A stretch of DNA of 30,114 nt, taken from assembly GCA_025769875.1 (NCBI GenBank), contig JAGFNK010000613.1:1-30114 (forward strand), in the 5' to 3' direction. Positions within the stretch are counted from its first letter, which is position 1; the number at the start of each line of letters is the position of its first letter. This DNA is from Russula earlei (taxonomy: Eukaryota; Basidiomycota; Agaricomycetes; Russulales; Russulaceae). Positions 1-8,960 of the stretch are shown here, one piece after another. The position numbers were made by a program, and so were the translations under genes. Below the pieces are notes generated by a model, which did no database searches, was not told where the DNA came from, and was given only the letters and a program-made list of their open reading frames with translations.

Positions 1-1302
1 CAATTTAATGATCTTGACCCGGCAACACATACGCCTGTTGCAAGAACACGTGTACACTATTATGGTTATGATGGCCGGGCTAATGTATTAACCGTAGCCA
101 AAGAAAATGATGTAAAGCATACTTACTTATGGGGCTATAATAGCCAATACCCCGTTGCGGAAATAGCAGGCGCTGATTATACAACGGCAAGCAGCTACAT
201 AACCCAATCTGTTTTAGACAACCCTGCTACAACAGATGCACAGATGCGTACCCAGTTAAACAATGTGAGAACGGGTTTGGCAGCAACAAAAGCTTTGGTT
301 ACTACTTATACCTATAAGCCATTAATTGGCATGAGCAGCCAAACAGATGCGGCAGGCAGGTCAAGCTATTATGAATATGACGGCTTTGGCCGGTTAAACC
401 TGGTTAGGGATCAATATCAAAATATAGTAAAGAAGAACTGTTATAATTATCTAGGGCAAAGCACCAGTTGCGGAACAGATGTATATCCACAATGGCAGGT
501 AACAGGCAATACAAGGTTTAAGCCCTGTCAGCAAAACCCTACTTATAACAGCCCGGTTCAACAGCAGGAAGAAAAGGATATAAACCCTGCCAGTCCCACC
601 TATAATCAAACGATATGGGTAGATTATGCTATTCAGTTCAACCCTCTTGAAAGTGAATGGGTGAATACGTCAACGCCGGTTCGTTGCAGGCAGATCAGTG
701 GGCAAAACACCGGGGAAGTGGAGCAGGAACAGGTATATTCCAATCCCTGCGGCGATATATATGGATGGACGCGCTGGGTAGTGGTGGGTACAAATACCAG
801 TACCTGTCCTTTGCCGCCTTATTTTACATGTGATGATGAAAGCGGTTATTATTACTCTCAAACCTGTGCCAGTGGCGCTAATCCTGATCCAATTTTTGTA
901 TCAGTACCGGCCGGGCATTCTACGTCTACTATCTCGGTGGCAGATGCTAACCAGCAGGCTATCCTATATGCGCAGAATTATGCCAACCAGCATGGTACCT
1001 GTACGGTACCAACGTTCCCGTTGTACTTTAATAACTCAGCTACCGATGGCTATGATGTGTATCTGTATACTCCCGGTACTACGGATAACCCGCTGTATAC
1101 TTTTTATATTCCTGCTTCTACTTCCCAGGCAATAGGCAATATTTTACCGGGCACATATGATATCCATATAGTAGGGCGTGTTGGCCTGAACAGCGCCTAC
1201 TTTGATGTAGGGTGTTCTTCAACAGGATACGGAACGGATCAATGGTTCACTAATGTATCCATGGCAAATAATAGCTGCAATACTATTGCAGCAAGCAATT
1301 AA
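1..1302 (+). CDS. RHS-like cell-surface protein with DUF5977 domain (5' end missing)
   Basis: The frame is open from base 1, so the gene begins outside the window and only its last 433 codons are seen. The first 80 residues carry the 'YLWGYNSQYPVAEI' motif typical of Bacteroidota RHS-like surface proteins, followed by a YD-type segment (YYEYDGFGRL). A Cys-rich part with 'YYSQTCASG...VPAGHSTSTISVADANQQA...YANQHGTC' (about codons 280-337) fits DUF5977. The C-terminus is a small beta-rich domain with no recognised function. It ends 39 bases before the next RHS gene in the same direction; such pairs (long DUF5977 protein, then DUF6443/RHS-core protein) are known in this phylum, so the two are probably co-expressed and exported. 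An internal ATG at 244 is not the real start, because homology continues upstream of it. Family assignment is from motif recognition only. Confidence 0.8.
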   Translation, partial: QFNDLDPATHTPVARTRVHYYGYDGRANVLTVAKENDVKHTYLWGYNSQYPVAEIAGADYTTASSYITQSVLDNPATTDAQMRTQLNNVRTGLAATKALVTTYTYKPLIGMSSQTDAAGRSSYYEYDGFGRLNLVRDQYQNIVKKNCYNYLGQSTSCGTDVYPQWQVTGNTRFKPCQQNPTYNSPVQQQEEKDINPASPTYNQTIWVDYAIQFNPLESEWVNTSTPVRCRQISGQNTGEVEQEQVYSNPCGDIYGWTRWVVVGTNTSTCPLPPYFTCDDESGYYYSQTCASGANPDPIFVSVPAGHSTSTISVADANQQAILYAQNYANQHGTCTVPTFPLYFNNSATDGYDVYLYTPGTTDNPLYTFYIPASTSQAIGNILPGTYDIHIVGRVGLNSAYFDVGCSSTGYGTDQWFTNVSMANNSCNTIAASN

Positions 1303-1341
1303 ACCATCTTATACAAAATAATAGCACCTAAAGTGTTACCC

Positions 1342-4300
1342 ATGCATACTTTTTTGAAATACCCATTATTACTCTTCGTGTTATTAGGCGGAGCATTTGC
1401 CACATTGGGTCAATCAACCTCCAATACACCGCTCAATTATAACCACACAGCTGCGGCAACCGGGAATACCGGTGTGAATACACCTTCTGCCTATACCGAT
1501 AATTATCTAAGTTACATTCGTTCCTGGACGCCCTTGCAACCCTACACGCAGGAATCGGATGTGACCAGCAGTAGCCGGCAGGTAACAGAAGTAAACAGGG
1601 CTACCCAATATGTGGATGGTTTAGGACGCCCTTTACAAACAGTCAACTGGGCATTATCGCCAACACAGAAAGATATAGTAACACCTTCTTTATATGATGA
1701 TTATGGAAGAGAAGCCTACCACTACCTGCCCTATATTGCTACAGATGCCGGTGGCCTGTTTAAAACAGACCCTTTTACTGACCAGTATAACTTTTATACC
1801 GGCAATTATACAACGCAGCATCCCTCTTTAACAGGAGAGCAATATTTCTATAGTCATGCACAGTTAGAAGCCTCCCCGTTGAGCCGTACACAAAAAAGCT
1901 TTGCGCCTGGTAACAGCTGGGCGGGCAGTGAAGGGGGGTAGTGCAGAACATGCGGTTGGTATGCAATACCTTGTTAATGAGGCATCAGACAATGTGCGTA
2001 CCTGGAATATAGGCTACAATAGCACAGCTTATAATAGCCTTGATATTACCACCAATCTACCGGTAGATGCCGGCGCCTATGCCATTGGACAATTGACCAA
2101 AACAGTAGCAATAGATGAAAAGGGAATACGAACAATAATCTATAAGGACAAGGATGGGCATACCCTCCTGAAAAAAGTACAGGCAGCAACCACACCTACA
2201 GATGTTTACAATGGCTGGCTGTGTACTTACTATGTATTTGATGACTTTGGTCTGCTGCGTTTTGTAATACCACCTAAGGCTGTACAGGCATTGGTGAATG
2301 CCAATACCTGGGATTTGACTACAGGAAGCAATACAATTATCAATGAACTCTGCTTCAGGTACGAATACGATTATAAGAGCCGTATGATTGCGAAAAAAGC
2401 ACCTGGTGCAGATTGGGTGTATATGGTGTATGACTTGCGTGACAGGCTGGCATTTACACAAGATGGTAATATGCGAACCAAAGGCTGGTGGATGACTACC
2501 CTATATGACGAAGTGAACCGCCCTGTAGAAACCGCTATGATGACAGGGTATACCGGCAGTCGTGCTGACCTGCAGGCTTACCTGAATGGGCTTACTGATA
2601 ATAGCAGTACTGTTACCAATAGTGGTAACCAAACGAACAGTATACCCACTGATCTTGTTGTAAGTAAAGCCGATGCCAGCCGGGCAGAATATGATGCCAG
2701 TAACAGCGTGGTATTGCAACCCGGGTTTGAATTTACAGCAACAGGTACAGCAACTACTACTATACAAATTGTGGCCTCTATGAGTGGTACTACTTTTACC
2801 AGTACACAAACGGTTAGTCAGAATCCGTTGCCTCCCGGTGGTACGCTCATTGCATTGAAACTTACTTATTATGATGATTATAGCAATACTACTAAAACCT
2901 ACGATAATAGCAATAATGGCAAACTAACACAGGGCAATAACCCTTATGCAGATGCACTACCTTCAGCTGCCAGTACGATGACAAATGGCGCTATAACTGT
3001 AACACGGGTAAGAGCGATAGAAGATGCAAATGACCTCACTAAAGGTGATTGGCTGGAAACAGCTACCTTTTATGATGATAAAGGCAGGCCGGTACAGGTA
3101 CAAAAAGGTAATTACAAAGGTGGGTTAGATGTAATAACCAGTAGATATGATTTTGTTAACAAAGCAGTTTGTGCGTATACTCTACATAATAATGCTTCCG
3201 GCAACGTAACGGCACTAGCTACCCGCACCAATATGGATTACGACCATGCTGGCAGGCTGTTAACAGTTACCAAGATCATCAATGAAGATATCAATACCCA
3301 ACGTGTTATTACCAGTAACACTTATGATGTCATTGGGCAATTGCTGAATAAAAAGATCGGGCAACAAACGGAAACAGGTGTAACAACACCTTCTACAAAC
3401 CCACTGGAAGACCAGGATTACGAATACAATATCCGTGGCTGGTTAAAAGGTATTAACTGGACCTATGATGGCATCAATCCTACCAAACCCAATATTGGTA
3501 TTAGTAGTAATAAATGGTTTAGCATGGACCTGAGTTACGATTGGGGCTTTACCACCAATCAATACAACAGTACCATAGCCGGCATACGCTGGGAGGCTGG
3601 CGGCGACCAGGCCGAACGATCTTATGGTTTTGGGTATGATAATGCAAACCGTTTACTGTTTGGTGATTTTAAACAAAATTTTGGCACCAGTAATGCCAAT
3701 TGGGTTAACAGTGATCCATCCAATCCCAATTTTACCATTAACTTCAGTATGAAAATGGGAGATGGGTTGAATTACTCATCTGCCTATGATGAAAATGGCA
3801 ATATCCTGCAAATGCAACAGCAGGGGCTAAAACTAAATAGCAGTTCATTGATAGATGATCTTCATTATACTTATTATGCCAACAGCAATAAGTTGCAGAA
3901 TGTTATTGATTTCAATAATAATCCGCAAACCACATTGGGTGATTTCAAAACTAGTGTAAATCATCCCCAGAACGCCCTGAAATCAGGTATTACAGATATA
4001 ACCAGTTATACTGCCAACAGTGCCAGTGTTACAGATTATGCATATGATGTTAATGGTAATCTGCAAACGGACCTGAATAAAGACATTGGAAGCGCTACTG
4101 TTAATGGCATTGTGTATAATTATATGAACCTGCCATACCAGGTAGCGGTGCAGAACAAGGGAACTATCACCTATATCTATGATGCAACAGGCAATAAGCT
4201 GGAGAAGAAAACAGATGAAACTGCCAGCACTGCCAACGGTAACCAGGAAAAGATAACCACTACAGACTACCTGGATGGTTATGTATATGAGAACAACGTA

Positions 4301-6169
4301 CTAAAGTTTTTTGGGCATGAAGAAGGACGGATCAGGAAGGTAGAGCCTACCCCCTATAACAACAACCAGGTGTGGGTATATGATTACTTCCTGAAAGATC
4401 ATTTGGGGAATACGAGAACAGTACTAACCGATGAGCTGGCACAGCATGTATACCCGATAGCCAGCCTCGAACCGGCAAAAATAGATGCTGAAAAAGATTA
4501 CTACACAATTGATGATAGCAGGGTACAGGATGCTCCATCAGGCATGCCAACCTATACGAATGACAATAATGGTCTTGGTGATAGACCTGTTGATGCTGCC
4601 TTCTCTGCTGCCAATAGCACCAAAGTATATAGACTTAATGGTTCAGGAGGTGGCCAAACAGGATTAGGTGTCATGCTTCATGTAATGGCAGGAGACAAAA
4701 TTGATATTTTTGGCAAAAGTTATTATACACAGAATAATACGGGGGATAGCCATAATAATGATATCCTTCCAGCTACCCTGGTAGCTGGTTTATTAGGCAC
4801 CCCGGGAGGACTTGCTGCCAGCAGCCATACAGGGGTTACGTCGGGAGTAATCACTTCTTCATCAGAAGGGGACATGAGCACCTTCCTGGGGACTACAGAC
4901 CGATTACCCATTACATCAGTTATACCCAGGGCTTATATCAACTATATTTTCTTTGACGAACATTTTAAAGCTGTAGGTGCTCCTTATACACATGCAGTAA
5001 GTGTTAGCAGCAGTGGTGTATTGCAGGATTATACTACAGAACCAAGTCTGCATGGCATAGAGGTACCCAAAAATGGTTATGTATATGTGTATTGCAGTAA
5101 TGAGAGCCCGGTAGATGTGTTCTTTGACAATATACAGGTAGTACATACAGATGGCCCATTAAAAGAGGAGACTGCTTATTATCCATTCGGGTTAACAATG
5201 ACTGGGATATCAAGTAAGGCAGCCAATTCATTAGAAAATAGGTATAAATTTAATGGAGGCGCTGAATTACAACATCAAGAGTTTAGTGATGGCAGTGGGT
5301 TGGAATTGTATGATGCTCAGTACAGATTATATGATCCACAAATAGGACGTTTTGCACAAATAGATGCATTGAGCGATATAGCCAGCGCTACTTCGCCCTA
5401 TGCTTTTGCATCCAATAATCCTATTTCACGTAATGATCGCCTTGGGCTAGCCGATACTGCTGTAAATCAATCTCATCCTGCAGTATTGAAACCTGTTACT
5501 GTGTATACTGTTGCTAAAAGGAATCAACCCGGTGGTTGGGGGTATTTTCCTTCTTATTCTAAAAAGGAACAGGATAGAGACAGGGGATACCAGGACGTTT
5601 ATTACAATAGAAAAATGCAGGGCGGAAATACTATACGAAAAAATGATAATGCTGATTATGCCACTCATGCAGCGTTGTATAAAAAATGGGATAAAGAAGA
5701 GGCTTCTTATAGATCCATGCAATATTGGGCTGTAGGTATTATGGCGACTCCTATCCTAGGTGTGGTAGCGCCAGAGTTGTTTTTTCCTGGTCTTAGCAAT
5801 ATGTCTGTTGGCTTGAGCGTCGCTAATATGTCAGCAGATGCAGCTTTACAATATATAGAGAAAGGAAGCATTAATCCGATTCAAATGCTTGGTTCTAATT
5901 TGGGGCCATTATCGTATGCCATAACCAGCACAACGGATTTTAATTGGAGCACATTTACTCCTTCTTTTAATGAAAGCGTTACTCCCGCCACTATATTTGT
6001 ATCAACTTTTGCTAATTATTTGGGAGGTGCTGCATCTGAGCCATTTATTGATAGTAAAATGACTGCTGCTGCCGGACCAATCTCATTTATGGGAGGTGTG
6101 ATTGGTGATTTTACAAATGCAGGCATAACAGGAACTACCGATAAATTCCTTCATAAAGAAGAACAGTAA
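1342..6169 (+). pseudogene. DUF6443 / RHS repeat-associated core protein, split by a frameshift
   Basis: This is one long gene in two frames. The ATG at 1342 opens a signal peptide (about 24 residues, ending ATLGQ) and a DUF6443 domain ('NYLSYIRSWTP', 'YVDGLGRPLQT'), then meets TAG at 1939-1941. The matching continuation lies in the next frame, open through 1922 to the stop at 6169. The break falls in a G6 run (1933-1938); five Gs would keep one frame. The second part carries YD repeats ('YDYKSRM', 'YIYDATGNKLEKK'), an RHS core at about 5240-5450 ('YDAQYRLYDPQIGRF', 'SPYAFASNNPISRND'), then a 237-residue tail with two Ala/Gly/hydrophobic stretches. The GTG at 1333 is a weaker start than the ATG at 1342. 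RHS-core proteins are usually exported shells whose tail carries the effector; this tail matches no toxin family I know. The break may be an assembly error, phase variation or real decay. Confidence 0.85.
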
Positions 6170-6178
6170 CGAATACTA

Positions 6179-6552
6179 ATGAAAAGAATACTTACAAATC
6201 GATTAACGTATGTAGTAACTATAATAATCATTGTTATAGTTGGCTATATTCTTTCTATCAGCAACAACAAAAAACTAAAAGCGAATCATGTTGTTGTGTG
6301 CGCTCGTGTTTTAGACATACGTGCAGCAAAGGGATTAAATGTTGTATATGAGTTTTGGGTAAATAGTCATAGGTATGAGTGCAATGTGGCATCTCCCAGG
6401 TACATATATGAAAACTATAAGAGGGGTAATCCTAAGTTTTTAATAGTGGCTCAAAAGACAATCCTGACAATAATCGTTTTTTGGAAGATTCGGACGACTA
6501 TGATAAATATAATGTTACAGAAAAGGATACGCTTAATGTAATGTGTAATTAA
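6179..6552 (+). pseudogene. Small single-pass membrane protein, copy 1 (C-terminus frameshifted)
   Basis: The gene starts 9 bases after the RHS stop. Residues 8-26 are one strongly hydrophobic helix, followed by a short basic stretch and a beta-rich region ('NHVVVCARVLD', 'YENYKRGN') closely parallel to the next gene. In the annotated frame the last third (from about codon 91) turns into unrelated sequence ending at 6541. One frame over, from about 6449 to the TAA at 6550-6552, the sequence matches the C-terminus of copy 2, including 'DDYDKY' and a terminal Cys-Asn. A single missing G near 6448-6449 explains the shift. With that end the gene stops 2 bases before the next start, as expected for an operon. 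Function is unknown. Position after an RHS tail and tandem duplication suggest an immunity-like role, which is inference only. Confidence 0.7.
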
Positions 6553-6554
6553 GA

Positions 6555-6932
6555 ATGAGAAAGTTCTTTTCAACACCATTTCTTTGTGTAATGGTCATAC
6601 TTATTATAATCGTTACTGTATATTTTTTATCGATTGGCCGCACCAAAAGATTAACAAATAATCATGTCGTGATATGTGGAAAAGTTTTAGGCATGAGCTC
6701 TGGAAGAGGAGGAGCAGTTGTTACATATGAATTTTCATTAAATAATAAAAGATATGAGTTCAAGACCTCTTCTCCAAAAGCTACTTATGAAAATTACAAA
6801 AAGGGTATTTATGGAATTTTAATATTGATGGAAAAGGATAATCCCAATCTTCAATTAATTCTGAGTGATCCTGATGATTATGATAAGTTTGAAGTTAAAG
6901 CTTCGGATACCGCTAATATTGTGTGTAATTAA
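6555..6932 (+). CDS. Small single-pass membrane protein, copy 2
   Basis: An intact 125-residue paralogue of the preceding gene. One hydrophobic helix (about residues 8-27) is followed by 'TNNHVVICGKVLGM', a Gly-rich turn, 'VTYEFSLNNKRYEF', 'ATYENYKKG', and a C-terminal 'DPDDYDKFEV...DTANIVCN'. The pattern (membrane anchor, then a small beta-sheet domain with a 'G-x-V ... YEF-x-x-N-x-x-x-Y' core and a D/E-rich 'DDYDK' end) resembles small uncharacterised Bacteroidota proteins; I know no named family with confidence. It is likely inner-membrane anchored with the domain in the periplasm. It is the best preserved of three tandem copies and sits just before a strong palindrome that probably ends the RHS transcript. 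Codon use is AT-richer than in the enzyme genes farther along the window. Confidence 0.75.
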   Translation: MRKFFSTPFLCVMVILIIIVTVYFLSIGRTKRLTNNHVVICGKVLGMSSGRGGAVVTYEFSLNNKRYEFKTSSPKATYENYKKGIYGILILMEKDNPNLQLILSDPDDYDKFEVKASDTANIVCN

Positions 6933-6957
6933 CTGGTTAAATAATGGCGTTTTAAAT

Positions 6958-6991
6958 AACAACAAAGCCCTCATATGAGGGCTTTGTTGTT
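6958..6991. terminator. Perfect 34-nt palindrome, likely bidirectional terminator
   Basis: The arms (AACAACAAAGCCCTCAT and its exact reverse complement) are 17 nt each with no mismatch, giving a GC-rich inner stem (GCCCTC/GAGGGC) and an A/T outer stem ending in UUUGUUGUU. It lies 25 bases after the stop of copy 2, so it fits a rho-independent terminator of the RHS operon. Unusually, it directly abuts the remnant of a third copy. Confidence 0.7.
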
Positions 6992-7080
6992 CTAATTTAA
7001 GCGATATATTAAGTAGCGAAGAGGAATTTGAAAAATATAATGTCAAAAGCGAAGACACGTTGAGTGTTTTATGTAAATAG
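6991..7080 (+). pseudogene. Remnant (last 29 codons) of a third copy of the small membrane protein
   Basis: Reading from TCT at 6991 to TAG at 7078-7080 gives 29 codons that align without gaps to the C-terminus of copies 1 and 2: 'NLSDILSSEEEFEKYNVKS' matches 'NLQLILSDPDDYDKFEVKA', and the end has the same V/L-C-K/N-stop signature. No start codon, membrane helix or first two-thirds is present; the homology begins at the edge of the 34-nt palindrome. It is therefore a deletion remnant and shows that the array once had at least three members. The alignment was made by eye; the shared spacing and terminal Cys make chance unlikely. Confidence 0.7.
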
Positions 7081-7150
7081 CAAAAAAACTTCCACTATCC
7101 AAATAGTACTCCATATCAAACAATATCTACAACCTTTAAATGGTAGTAAT

Positions 7151-7423
7151 ATGTATTCGTTTTATTGCATTGTAACTATACTGATTTCTTTAGCGCTTTT
7201 AATAATTGGTTTTTATTCCCTTTTCTTCCCCCAAAAGGTGACTAAAACCATATTGCATATTGCCTCACAACGATACTACCCTAAGTTTCATGCACGTTAC
7301 TTGCAAAAAGTGGTGAATGACAGATGGTTCTTCGTTAATCTTCGGATTTGTGGCATAGCAGAGATATTTATGGCAATTATTTTTTTAGTGGTAACTTATT
7401 ACGCGTTTTTAAAGATTAGATAG
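7151..7423 (+). CDS. Small two-helix membrane protein, function unknown
   Basis: The ATG at 7151 gives 90 residues beginning MYSFYCIVTILIS. A longer frame reaches back to GTG 7064, but that stretch overlaps the remnant gene and reads as non-coding, so the ATG is preferred. Two hydrophobic helices (about residues 3-24 and 66-87) bracket a basic cytoplasmic or periplasmic loop ('RYYPKFHARYLQKVVNDRWF'). The layout resembles small uncharacterised inner-membrane proteins; no family is recognised. It is very AT-rich like the two small membrane genes upstream, and follows their terminator, so it probably has its own promoter, which I could not identify. Confidence 0.55.
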   Translation: MYSFYCIVTILISLALLIIGFYSLFFPQKVTKTILHIASQRYYPKFHARYLQKVVNDRWFFVNLRICGIAEIFMAIIFLVVTYYAFLKIR

Positions 7424-7491
7424 TTTTACCTTTTATTTACTACAAGCAATTGTATATCATCAAGGTACTTCAGGCACAAGTGTTCAATACC

Positions 7492-7549
7492 TTATCCACC
7501 AAACGGCTCTTCAATTGGAGAGGGATTTTCGTTCGCCGTTTGTGGATAA
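7492..7549. repeat. Imperfect inverted repeat with DnaA-box-like arms
   Basis: The left arm TTATCCACCAAACGGC (7492-7507) pairs with GCCGTTTGTGGATAA (7535-7549), one bulged base, around a 27-nt loop. The right arm read on the minus strand begins TTATCCACA, the textbook DnaA box; the left arm differs from it at one base. It may be a structured RNA or transcript end in the spacer before the gene at 7624, or simply a small repeat. Nothing else resembling an origin is nearby. Confidence 0.45.
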
Positions 7550-7623
7550 AGCCTGGCTGTTTCAATGAGCTTTGGTAATACTGCTGAGCATATTTACCCG
7601 TGATAAATACTTATTTTTAACCC

Positions 7624-8262
7624 ATGGAGCAACCACCACAATTCCTCACGTACGCCCGGTTTCAATCAGCAAAAGAAGCGGAAGAACTAACGTCCTTCCT
7701 GTTGAAGCATCAAATCGCTTTCCAGGTAGAAGAGGACAAAGACGTGTTGGACAAGATCTATATCGGCGAATCATTCGACCCCATGACACTGCTCAAAATC
7801 AAAAGCACAGACTTTGAACGCCTCAATAACCTTGTAATAACGGAGCTGGAAGTAGATGATTCACAGGTAGGCAAAGATTACTACCTGTTTCATTTCACCA
7901 ACGAGGAATTATTAAACGTAGTGCGTACACCCGGCGAATGGAATTACTTCGACAGGGCCCTTGCAAAGAAACTTTTATCAGCAAAACAAATTACCATACC
8001 CGGGCATACTGCTGTGGTGGACACCTACCAGTATCAACCTGCCCGGTTACCCACAAACCGGTTGGTGATGCAATACTTAATTGCACTCATCTTTCCTTTC
8101 TCAGGCACACTTATAGGCTACATGACCATCAAAGCCACCAAAACCTTACCCAATGGACAATCCGTAAAAATGTACGATGAGCATACCCGGGATCACGCAC
8201 TGGTAATACTATTCATCGGTTTAGTATGGCTGGTATTGCTGGTATTCCAACATTTCTTTTAA
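7624..8262 (+). CDS. DUF2007-like membrane protein with two C-terminal helices
   Basis: The 212-residue protein starts at an ATG preceded by a short A/T-rich leader. The N-terminal 75 residues ('YARFQSAKEAEELTSFLLKHQIAFQVEED') look like the small alpha/beta signal-transducing-type fold of DUF2007, which is often built around the phrase 'AE-x-x-x-L-x-x-x-x-I'. A middle part of about 60 residues is soluble. Two hydrophobic helices follow at about 149-168 and 192-210, joined by a polar loop with 'YDEHTRDHA', a pattern common in Bacteroidota inner-membrane proteins. It converges end to end with the next gene on the other strand, 11 bases apart. The role is unknown. The DUF2007 link is tentative. 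Confidence 0.65.
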   Translation: MEQPPQFLTYARFQSAKEAEELTSFLLKHQIAFQVEEDKDVLDKIYIGESFDPMTLLKIKSTDFERLNNLVITELEVDDSQVGKDYYLFHFTNEELLNVVRTPGEWNYFDRALAKKLLSAKQITIPGHTAVVDTYQYQPARLPTNRLVMQYLIALIFPFSGTLIGYMTIKATKTLPNGQSVKMYDEHTRDHALVILFIGLVWLVLLVFQHFF

Positions 8263-8273
8263 CCCCACCAATC

Positions 8274-8564
8274 TCAGTGCTTATCATAGTATTCCTGTAT
8301 GGCCGCATGGTAAACATCTTTACCAGGAGCCAGCGTCGCTTTATAGGCAGCTTTCGCAACAGGGTCCCGGTTGATGGACTGTGCATAACGAACAGCCTCC
8401 TTAAACCGGCCATTATTCTTTTTCTGTAAAGCGCTGCGTTTAACATCCTCCATGTCAGGATATTTGGAAACAACAGTACCATAACTGTAATGTTTCACCA
8501 CGATTTCTTTACCAAGAGCACCTGTAATATCATCCAGTATGCTTTTCTTTCTGGTTCTTGCCAT
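8274..8564 (-). CDS. Conserved 96-residue basic protein, function unknown
   Basis: The protein begins MARTRKKSILDDITGALGKEIVVKHYSYG and continues 'TVVSKYPDMEDVKRSALQKKNNGRFKEAVRYAQSI', ending in 'AAIQEYYDKH'. It is soluble, Lys/Arg-rich and helix-rich in its second half. I recall similar small proteins in many Bacteroidota genomes, usually as single genes without a named function; this is recognition of a pattern, not of a domain. The coding frame is supported by a clean ATG, by length, and by codon use that gives a balanced hydrophilic protein; the overlapping frames on both strands give implausible proteins. Confidence 0.65.
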   Translation of the reverse strand: MARTRKKSILDDITGALGKEIVVKHYSYGTVVSKYPDMEDVKRSALQKKNNGRFKEAVRYAQSINRDPVAKAAYKATLAPGKDVYHAAIQEYYDKH

Positions 8565-8626
8565 AATTGCTGTTTTAGTTGCATTAAAGTTAGCAATAAT
8601 ATAGGAATAATATACACGTATCCCGG

Positions 8627-8725
8627 GGATACTTCATGGATGAGCCGTGGCTGAGCCTACGCTGCTATAGGGATGAGCCGGGGATCCTTCGTTCATCTTT
8701 CGTTCATCCTACGTCCATCCTTCGT
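8627..8725. repeat. 11-bp-period tandem repeat array with mirrored halves
   Basis: Nine consecutive 11-mers can be laid out without a gap: GGATACTTCAT, GGATGAGCCGT, GGCTGAGCCTA, CGCTGCTATAG, GGATGAGCCGG, GGATCCTTCGT, TCATCTTTCGT, TCATCCTACGT, CCATCCTTCGT. The right half read on the other strand has the unit GGATGAACGAA, so left and right halves face each other around the palindrome GGATCC at 8682-8687. It lies in a gene-free stretch between oppositely oriented genes. A further 15-nt palindrome (8618-8632) touches its left end. This is an intergenic repeat; its function is unknown. Confidence 0.7.
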
Positions 8726-8960
8726 CTTTTAGCTGTAAATGGGGAGATTTTAATGCAATTGGATATATGAGAAGCGGCTGCAAACGGGCAATTTTGTGTG
8801 GGAAGCGACACTATTAATAAGCAGCAAAATTGGGGCAATAACCCGTTATAAAGATACAAAAAAACGGGTGAAATCCGGCTTGTTAAATAGTATCTAATCT
8901 TAACAATCCGTTATGCGTAGTATAGAATATCTTGTTGAGGATAATTCATCGGTATAGAGC
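8726..8960. other. Gene-free stretch after the repeat array
   Basis: Together with the array and the 8565-8626 leader this makes a 396-base gap. I see no convincing open frame, RNA gene or strong hairpin here. It should hold the promoter of the following plus-strand gene, but I found no TTG/TAnnTTTG pair I would defend. Confidence 0.5.

Noticed and set aside
7064..7150. An upstream GTG start for the small two-helix membrane protein.
   Set aside because: The extension overlaps the gene remnant in another frame and adds a non-hydrophobic leader; the ATG at 7151 directly precedes a membrane helix.
8213..8482. A minus-strand frame overlapping the 96-residue gene.
   Set aside because: It is a shadow of the real gene in another frame: its composition is unnatural and it overlaps the end of the gene at 7624-8262.
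8627..8725. The 11-bp array as a CRISPR array.
   Set aside because: The units are only 11 bp, adjacent without spacers and degenerate, and no cas genes are present.
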